From Shinella sp. CPCC 101442 (lineage in GTDB: Bacteria > Pseudomonadota > Alphaproteobacteria > Rhizobiales > Rhizobiaceae): a stretch of 64,000 nt of DNA. The DNA is taken from the NCBI RefSeq assembly GCF_024704725.1, contig NZ_JALIQS010000001.1:62001-126000 (forward strand), read 5' to 3'. The translations under genes were made by a program, and so were the position numbers. Under the pieces are notes generated by a model that saw only the letters and a list, made by a program, of their open reading frames with translations, searched no databases and was not told where the DNA came from. The first letter of the stretch is position 1. The number at the start of each line of letters is the position of its first letter. This document shows positions 60,800 to 64,000 of this stretch, piece after piece.

Positions 60800-62013
60800 T
60801 TCGCGTCTCCCGACGCATCGCCGGCAACGGCCGGGGCTGCCAGGGATTGCTCGACAACACCATCCTCATCGATCGTCGCTTCCACCGGCGTCACGCTGGC
60901 GCCAGCGGAAATCTTCTGGAACCCATCGACGATCAGGCGGTCTCCGTCCTTCACCCCCTCCGTGACGATCCAATCGTTGCCGCTCGTTCCGCCGGTGGAA
61001 AGCGTGCGTTGCTCCACCTTGCTGTCAGCGGAGACGACATAGGCGATGGGATCGCCCGTGCCGCTGCGCTGCACGGCGCGCTGGGGCACCAGAAAGGCGT
61101 TCGGCATGGTACCGAGATCGACGGAAGCGCGCACGAACATGCCCGGCAGCAGGATGTATTCGGGATTGGGGAAGCTCGCACGCAGCGTAAAGGTGCCGGT
61201 GCTTTCGCTGACATTGACCGTCGCCAGCGAGATCGTGCCGGTTTGCTTGTACTCTGCGCCGTTCTCGAGGGTCAGCTTGACGCTCGGCGCCCCCTCGCCC
61301 TCGCGTCCGAGTCGCCCGGCCTCGACATCCTGCCGGATCCGCAGGAGGTTGGCGCTGGTATCGACGAGATCGACATTAACGGGGTTGATCTGGCGGATCG
61401 TCGCCAGCGCATCCGTCTGGTTCTGGGTGACAAGCGAACCGACGCTGACGCTGGCCGTGCCGATGATCCCGTCGATGGGCGCCTTGATTGTCGTGTTGTC
61501 GAGATCGATCCGCGCCGCCTCCAGGCTGGCCTTGGCCGATTCCACATCGGCCTTCGCCTGCAACAGCGCCGCCTTCGCTTCGTCCAGCACCTGCTGGCTC
61601 ACCGCGCTCTGCGATTGCAGCCGCTCGTTCCGGGCGAACGTAGCTTGGGCGGATTGTTCCGTCGCCTCGGCACGCGACAGCACGGCCGCCGCCGCCGCAT
61701 AGGCCGCGCTGAACTTGGCATCGCGCACTTTGAAAAGGAGGTCTCCGGCCTTCATCTGCCGCCCCTCGCGAAAATCGATGCTCTCGATGATGCCGTCGAT
61801 CTGCGGGCGGATTTCCGCCGTGGCATGCGCCACGACGCGGCCGGAGAGCTGGGCATAACGCGGCACGGATTGCGCCTTGAGAACCACGAAGCCCACCTCG
61901 GTCGCAGGCATGGTACCGCCCGCCGGGGCGTTTGCACCATTCTGATCGGAGCAGGCGGCCAGAAGAAGCCCAGCCGCCACAAGGCCGATCCGCAGGATTT
62001 TCTCGTGCATCAT
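60796..62013 (-). CDS. RND efflux periplasmic adaptor lipoprotein (AcrA family)
   Basis: A 405-residue membrane-fusion protein. A lipobox (GLLLAACSD) gives a lipid-anchored Cys at about residue 21. The lipoyl half-motifs (VVAHATAEIRPQIDGIIESI and TIKAPIDGIIGTASV) flank a coiled-coil hairpin rich in Ala/Gln/Glu. It links the RND pump to the outer-membrane channel. Start ATG at 62013 or 62010. Confidence 0.93.
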   Translation of the reverse strand: MMHEKILRIGLVAAGLLLAACSDQNGANAPAGGTMPATEVGFVVLKAQSVPRYAQLSGRVVAHATAEIRPQIDGIIESIDFREGRQMKAGDLLFKVRDAKFSAAYAAAAAVLSRAEATEQSAQATFARNERLQSQSAVSQQVLDEAKAALLQAKADVESAKASLEAARIDLDNTTIKAPIDGIIGTASVSVGSLVTQNQTDALATIRQINPVNVDLVDTSANLLRIRQDVEAGRLGREGEGAPSVKLTLENGAEYKQTGTISLATVNVSESTGTFTLRASFPNPEYILLPGMFVRASVDLGTMPNAFLVPQRAVQRSGTGDPIAYVVSADSKVEQRTLSTGGTSGNDWIVTEGVKDGDRLIVDGFQKISAGASVTPVEATIDEDGVVEQSLAAPAVAGDASGDAK

Positions 62014-62066
62014 GCACCCTTTTCCGGTGACGGCAGATCATCCTGCCCGTTTGCCATATTTACAAA

Positions 62067-62084
62067 ACCAATAAGTACCATTAA
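62067..62084. promoter_or_regulatory. Direct repeat in RND-TetR divergent spacer
   Basis: ACCAATAA and ACCATTAA are separated by GT in the 76-base spacer between the adaptor and TetR genes. It may be part of the TetR operator; I could not find a convincing long palindrome. Confidence 0.3.
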
Positions 62085-62089
62085 TCTCC

Positions 62090-62803
62090 ATGAACCGAGA
62101 TAGTCAATGGCTACCGCCTCCACGGAAATCCCCCATGCCCGAAACCCCGGCCTCGACACCCCCCGCGAAACGCAGAACCCGGGGACGCCCCAAGCTTGCG
62201 ACGCCTGCCGAACAACGCGCGAAGATCATCGCGGCAACGCGCCAGCTGTTTCTGGCCCAGGGCTATGGCGGCACGACGATGAACGAGGTCGCCGCCCATT
62301 GCCGCGCTTCCAAGCGCACGCTTTACGAACTCTTTCCCTCCAAGACCGATCTGCTCGGCGCTATCATCGAGCAGCATCGTACCAGCATGCTGGCTCTTCC
62401 AGGTGACTACGAGGGATTGAGCCTTTCGCATGCCCTCGAACGGATTTTCCAGATCGATATCAGCGAAGAGGAAGATAGGGCACGGGAGGCCTTTCTCAAC
62501 CTCACCATCGTGGAGGCCGCACGCTATCCCGAGGTCGGCGAGATGCTGCACCGGCTCGGCGGGCAGCGGGCGCATGCTCTACTTGCCGAATGGATGGAGA
62601 CGGAAAAACAGGCAGGGCGGTTCTTCATCGACGACACACCGAGCGCCGCAAGGATGCTCATGGACATGATGTTCGGCGCCATCGTGACGAAAACGGGTGC
62701 GCACGCCGAGTGGCCGGGCCTCGACGCGCGCAAGGACTACATGCGGCGTTGCATCCGCATCTTCGTCCACGGCACCGGCGTTCGCCCGGCGCCGGAAAAC
62801 TGA
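62090..62803 (+). CDS. TetR-family repressor of the RND pump
   Basis: A 237-residue TetR/AcrR regulator. The helix-turn-helix is at about 45-90 (FLAQGYGGTTMNEVAAHCRA, then SKRTLYELFPSKTDLLGAII), preceded by a basic Pro/Arg-rich tail with an AT-hook-like RRTRGRPK. The ligand domain is all helical. It is divergent from the pump operon and should repress it. An alternative start is the ATG at 62135, which would shorten the tail by 15 residues. Confidence 0.88.
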   Translation: MNRDSQWLPPPRKSPMPETPASTPPAKRRTRGRPKLATPAEQRAKIIAATRQLFLAQGYGGTTMNEVAAHCRASKRTLYELFPSKTDLLGAIIEQHRTSMLALPGDYEGLSLSHALERIFQIDISEEEDRAREAFLNLTIVEAARYPEVGEMLHRLGGQRAHALLAEWMETEKQAGRFFIDDTPSAARMLMDMMFGAIVTKTGAHAEWPGLDARKDYMRRCIRIFVHGTGVRPAPEN

Positions 62804-63127
62804 TCAGACGTACATTTCCCGTTCGCCGAAGGGATCGCCGTCCTCGAAATTGCGCGTGCCGATGCGCGAGGTGTCTTCGCTTCCGGAAGCCTGCGCCGCC
62901 TGCTGTTGTGGCGAACTCGTTTCCTTCGCAGCTTTCAGTGCGGCGATCTCGGCCTTGAGCGTGGCGATCGCATCCTTGAGTTCGGCCTTCGCGTCCTCGT
63001 CCTGCGCCTCGGAAAGCTCGCTCTCCTTAGCGGAAAGCTGCGCTTCAAGCGCTGAAAGACCACTGCCGCCCGACGAGGATGTGAGCGTAACGGCTGCTGA
63101 TGTCGATGAGGAAACTGCTCCGACCAT
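62804..63127 (-). CDS. Small coiled-coil protein of unknown function
   Basis: A 107-residue protein with three parts: a Ser/Thr-rich N-terminus (SSSTSAAVTLTSSSGGSG), an Ala/Glu/Lys-rich coiled coil (about 25-68, heptads such as LEAQLSAKESELSEAQ) and a polar Gln/Ser tail ending FGEREMYV. No signal peptide. I cannot name a family; FlxA-like proteins have comparable architecture. Its stop lies directly against the TetR stop. The frame is open far upstream on the same strand but only the ATG at 63127 gives this composition. Confidence 0.6.
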   Translation of the reverse strand: MVGAVSSSTSAAVTLTSSSGGSGLSALEAQLSAKESELSEAQDEDAKAELKDAIATLKAEIAALKAAKETSSPQQQAAQASGSEDTSRIGTRNFEDGDPFGEREMYV

Positions 63128-63352
63128 GTCGATCCACCCAATCACTTTCGATAGGCCGGACAATAGGCGTAAACAAATTGAGATACCCTCAGCGCGCGTT
63201 TTGTACCGCTTTAACGGCAATCGGCCGCATGTCTGGAAAACACCCTCTTGAAACCGGGCGCGGGAGGGGTGAGTAAAGCCGAGAGTATTCCTATATGGAG
63301 ATTTGCCGATTCCGGCAGATGGATCTCCTCCCGCCAAACAAGGTTGAATTTC
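63128..63352. other. Divergent intergenic region
   Basis: 225 bases between the small coiled-coil gene and the glutathione transferase gene, containing both promoters. No repeat or operator recognised. Confidence 0.4.
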
Positions 63353-64000
63353 ATGACCGAAAAATCGCCCAGCGACAATTTTCCCGCCGGCTACCAGCCA
63401 CCCAAGGTCTGGGAGTGGGAACAGGGCAATGGTGGCGCTTTCGCCAATATCAATCGGCCGGTCGCCGGTCCGACCCATGACAAGGACCTGCCGGTCGGCA
63501 AACACCCGCTGCAGCTCTATTCGCTCGCCACGCCCAACGGCGTGAAAGTCGGCATCATGCTGGAGGAGCTTCTGGCCGCCGGCCACAAGGATGCGGAATA
63601 CGATGCCTGGCCGATCCGTATCGGCAATGGCGACCAGTTCGGCTCCGGCTTCGTCGACGTCAACCCGAACTCGAAAATCCCGGCACTGATGGACCACGCG
63701 CCAAAGGGCGGCGGTGAACCGGTACGCCTCTTCGAATCCGCCTCGATCCTGCTCTATCTCGCCGAAAAATATGGCGCCTTCCTGCCGAGCGACCTTCGCG
63801 CCCGCGTGGAAACCTTCAACTGGCTGTTCTGGCAGATGGGCTCCGCCCCCTTCCTCGGCGGCGGCTTCGGGCATTTCTATGCCTATGCGCCGATCCACAT
63901 CAAATACGCCATCGACCGCTACGCCATGGAGGTGAAGCGCCAGCTCGACGTGCTCGACCGTCATCTGGCGGACAACCAGTACATGGCAGGCGCGGACTAC
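63353..64000 (+). CDS. yghU: Glutathione S-transferase, YghU type (truncated by window end)
   Basis: The first 216 residues of a YghU/Ure2p-like glutathione transferase; E. coli YghU is about 288 residues, so some 70 codons lie outside. After a long N-terminal extension (YQPPKVWEWEQGNGGAFANI, then NRPVAGPTHDKDLPVG) the thioredoxin-like domain has LYSLATPNGVKVGIMLEEL with a Thr-Pro-Asn active-site region, FVDVNPNSKIPAL and LFESASILLYLAE. YghU reduces disulphides with two bound glutathiones. Good ATG at 63353. Confidence 0.9.
   Translation, partial: MTEKSPSDNFPAGYQPPKVWEWEQGNGGAFANINRPVAGPTHDKDLPVGKHPLQLYSLATPNGVKVGIMLEELLAAGHKDAEYDAWPIRIGNGDQFGSGFVDVNPNSKIPALMDHAPKGGGEPVRLFESASILLYLAEKYGAFLPSDLRARVETFNWLFWQMGSAPFLGGGFGHFYAYAPIHIKYAIDRYAMEVKRQLDVLDRHLADNQYMAGADY

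Noticed and set aside
1-64000. CRISPR arrays, tRNA/rRNA genes, insertion sequences, prophage or toxin-antitoxin modules
   Set aside because: I looked for regular repeats, cloverleaf-type sequences, transposase motifs and paired small genes and found none I could support.

Overview
The window is GC-rich, densely coding DNA of an alphaproteobacterium, most likely of the order Hyphomicrobiales (Rhizobiales), family Rhizobiaceae (Rhizobium, Shinella or Agrobacterium-like). This is inferred from a eukaryote-type glutamine synthetase GlnII behind a sigma-54 promoter, a chemoreceptor ending in the alphaproteobacterial GWDEF tether, a napEFDABC operon, many ABC importers with individual regulators, and frequent GTG/TTG starts. 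I see no rRNA, tRNA, CRISPR, insertion sequence or prophage; the gene content looks chromosomal or chromid-like.

Layout. 1-6.3 kb: sensing and signalling (a globin, a soluble PAS hybrid kinase, a small exported protein, a Cache chemoreceptor, a membrane diguanylate cyclase). 6.5-10.3 kb: two SDR dehydrogenases, a LysR regulator, a PPOX-fold flavoprotein and an orphan protein. 10.3-15.6 kb: a five-gene dipeptide/oligopeptide-type ABC importer. 15.9-19.4 kb: an lrgAB pair, a DUF2325 coiled-coil protein behind a possible Mo-box, and a paired small-DMT transporter.

19.4-28.9 kb is an anaerobic respiration block. napEFDABC (periplasmic nitrate reductase) is preceded on the same strand by ubiT-ubiU-ubiV (oxygen-independent ubiquinone hydroxylation) and divergently by ubiD-ubiX (the prenyl-FMN decarboxylase pair). 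UbiUVT and UbiDX would supply ubiquinone without oxygen, and NapC would pass quinol electrons through NapB to NapA. An AT-rich leader with a TTG-N8-CAA box lies in front of napE.

30.0-41.0 kb is a ten-gene catabolic and uptake operon with a divergent FadR-type regulator and a ProC-like reductase. A polar amino acid ABC importer, a Ser/Cys proline-racemase-family enzyme, a D-amino-acid dehydrogenase, a DapA-family lyase and an aldehyde dehydrogenase together reconstruct the 4-hydroxyproline to 2-oxoglutarate route. Two near-identical 22-bp repeats sit in the divergent promoter.

41-44.8 kb: small or uncertain genes, a pentapeptide-repeat protein, and a LysR/aldo-keto reductase pair. 44.8-52.1 kb: a ribose-type sugar ABC importer bracketed by two paralogous SGNH hydrolases, with a ROK regulator and a perfect palindromic operator candidate. 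52.2-57.7 kb: an EamA transporter, a second chemoreceptor, CorA and GlnII. 57.7-62.8 kb: an RND efflux pump with a divergent TetR regulator. The window closes with a small coiled-coil protein and the 5' part of a YghU-type glutathione transferase.

The observations I consider most worth following are the nap/ubiTUV/ubiDX assembly, the Mo-box in front of the DUF2325 gene, the hydroxyproline operon with its tandem operator and Ser-Cys epimerase, the esterase-flanked sugar importer with its palindrome, and the recurrent hairpin just behind solute-binding-protein genes.
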